From: Bacteroidia bacterium
GTDB taxonomy: Bacteria > Bacteroidota > Bacteroidia > NS11-12g > UBA9320
Direction of reading: 5' to 3'
Assembly (NCBI GenBank): GCA_029253325.1
Contig: JAQWZS010000232.1
Location: forward strand, 1-7,126
DNA length: 7,126 nt
How positions within the stretch are numbered: position 1 is the first letter of the stretch; every line of letters starts with the position of its first letter. The notes under the pieces are model-generated. The model worked only from the letters and a program-made list of their open reading frames with translations. It did no database searches and was not told where the DNA came from. The position numbers and the translations under genes were made by a program. Shown piece after piece: positions 6,826-7,126 of this stretch.

Positions 6826-6833
6826 TATATTTG
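6826..6833 (+). promoter_or_regulatory. Candidate -7 box of the repeat lipoprotein gene
   Basis: TATATTTG is a full match to the Bacteroidota -7 consensus TAnnTTTG, 17 bases before the lipoprotein ATG. No TTG is present at the expected -33 distance, so support is the -7 box and its position only. The leader would be about 12 to 14 bases, ending in the A-rich TTTTAAAGAA often seen before Bacteroidota start codons. Confidence 0.38.
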
Positions 6834-6850
6834 GGAATAATTTTAAAGAA

Positions 6851-7126
6851 ATGAAAAATACAATCAAGTTAGTTTTAGCAATGTTTATCTTTAGTTCTGT
6901 ATTTATCACCTCATGTAAAAAGGTTGATTTTAAGGACATTATCGAAAAAGTAAGAGACGATAAAGGAGATAAAGATAAGGAAGACAAAGATAGAGGAGAT
7001 AAAGATAAGGAAGATAAAGATAAGGAAGATAAAGACAGAGGAGATAAAGATAAGGAAGACAAAGATAGAGGAGATAAAGATAAGGAAGACAAGGACAGAG
7101 GAGATAAGGATAAGGAAGACAAGGAC
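6851..7126 (+). CDS. Lipoprotein with charged pentapeptide repeats, 3' end missing
   Basis: From ATG 6851 the frame is open for 92 codons to the window edge, without a stop. Residues 1-21 are a lipoprotein signal peptide (MKNTIKLVLAMFIFSSVFITS, shown in full) and Cys22 is the lipidation site; FITSC is a typical Bacteroidota lipobox. A 15-residue linker (KKVDFKDIIEKVRDD) leads to eleven uninterrupted pentapeptides filling residues 38-92. They alternate (K/R)GDKD and KEDKD, with one extra KEDKD as the fifth. The result is an almost purely Lys/Asp/Glu polyampholyte with no hydrophobic residue, so it should be disordered or an extended charged stalk. The lysines right after Cys22 do not resemble the acidic surface-export signal described for some Bacteroidota lipoproteins, so a periplasm-facing location is possible. 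I do not recognise a family, and a C-terminal domain may follow outside the window. A long open frame on the opposite strand (Ser/Leu/Pro repeats) is a by-product of this repeat. Confidence 0.83.
   Translation, partial: MKNTIKLVLAMFIFSSVFITSCKKVDFKDIIEKVRDDKGDKDKEDKDRGDKDKEDKDKEDKDRGDKDKEDKDRGDKDKEDKDRGDKDKEDKD
6962..7126 (+). repeat. 15-bp / 30-bp coding tandem repeat, 11 units, continuing past the window
   Basis: There are eleven contiguous 15-bp units (165 bases) with no spacers. Two unit types alternate as a 30-bp higher-order repeat: (aaa/aga)-gga-gat-aar-gat and aag-gaa-gay-aar-gay. Unit 5 breaks the alternation by repeating the second type. Apart from the third base of Asp codons, every base on the plus strand is a purine. 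Differences between copies are mostly synonymous (AAA/AAG, GAT/GAC). The final units share the AAG GAC ending, suggesting recent duplication at the 3' side. Confidence 0.95.

Noticed and set aside
6715..7122. Minus-strand open frame of Ser/Leu/Pro repeats (SLSLSPLSLS type)
   Set aside because: It is the complement of the plus-strand lipoprotein repeat. The plus strand has a proper signal peptide, lipobox and -7 box; the minus frame starts inside the repeat and runs into the beta-helix gene.
6962..7126. CRISPR array or collagen-like/integrin-binding repeat
   Set aside because: The units are contiguous with no spacers, so this is not CRISPR. Gly occurs every 10 residues rather than every 3, so it is not collagen. 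The four RGD triplets fall out of the (K/R)GDKD unit and give no evidence of integrin binding.

Overview
The window looks like chromosomal DNA of a low-GC member of the Bacteroidota (Flavobacteriia, Cytophagia or Saprospiria type). This rests on four signs: a large secreted protein ending in a type IX secretion (T9SS) type A sorting domain, a DUF6268-type outer-membrane barrel protein, a Bacteroidota-style Crp/Fnr regulator, and A-rich start regions mostly without Shine-Dalgarno sequences. The genus cannot be fixed from the sequence.

Layout. The first 109 bases are the 3' end of a plus-strand ECF sigma factor gene, seen from its region 4 recognition helix to the stop codon. A long hairpin (162-202) separates it from a convergent minus-strand block. 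Read in the direction of transcription, that block holds an exported coiled-coil protein of unknown function (3143 to 2475), a Crp/Fnr regulator with a TTG start (2442 to 1867), an Hsp31/HchA-type DJ-1/PfpI protein (1791 to 937) and an NfsB-like nitroreductase (913 to 281). The last two are 23 bases apart and are almost certainly co-transcribed. A weak terminator and a promoter-like -7 box lie between the regulator and the Hsp31 gene. The likely theme is handling of reactive carbonyls and electrophiles under control of the adjacent regulator, but that is inference.

From a divergent intergenic region (3144-3294) the plus strand carries a DUF6268-like outer-membrane protein (3295-4227) and an 828-residue secreted right-handed beta-helix protein with a C-terminal T9SS sorting signal (4309-6795). 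A lipoprotein gene begins at 6851 and is still open at the window edge. After its lipobox and a 15-residue linker, the lipoprotein consists entirely of pentapeptide repeats alternating (K/R)GDKD and KEDKD, encoded by a nearly all-purine 15/30-bp tandem array.

Most of the window is ordinary Bacteroidota gene content. The parts most worth a second look are the highly charged repeat lipoprotein, a G8 homopolymer inside the beta-helix gene that could be a slippage site, the unassigned middle domain of the beta-helix protein, and the unrecognised coiled-coil protein upstream of the regulator. I found no tRNA, rRNA, CRISPR array, insertion sequence or phage gene.
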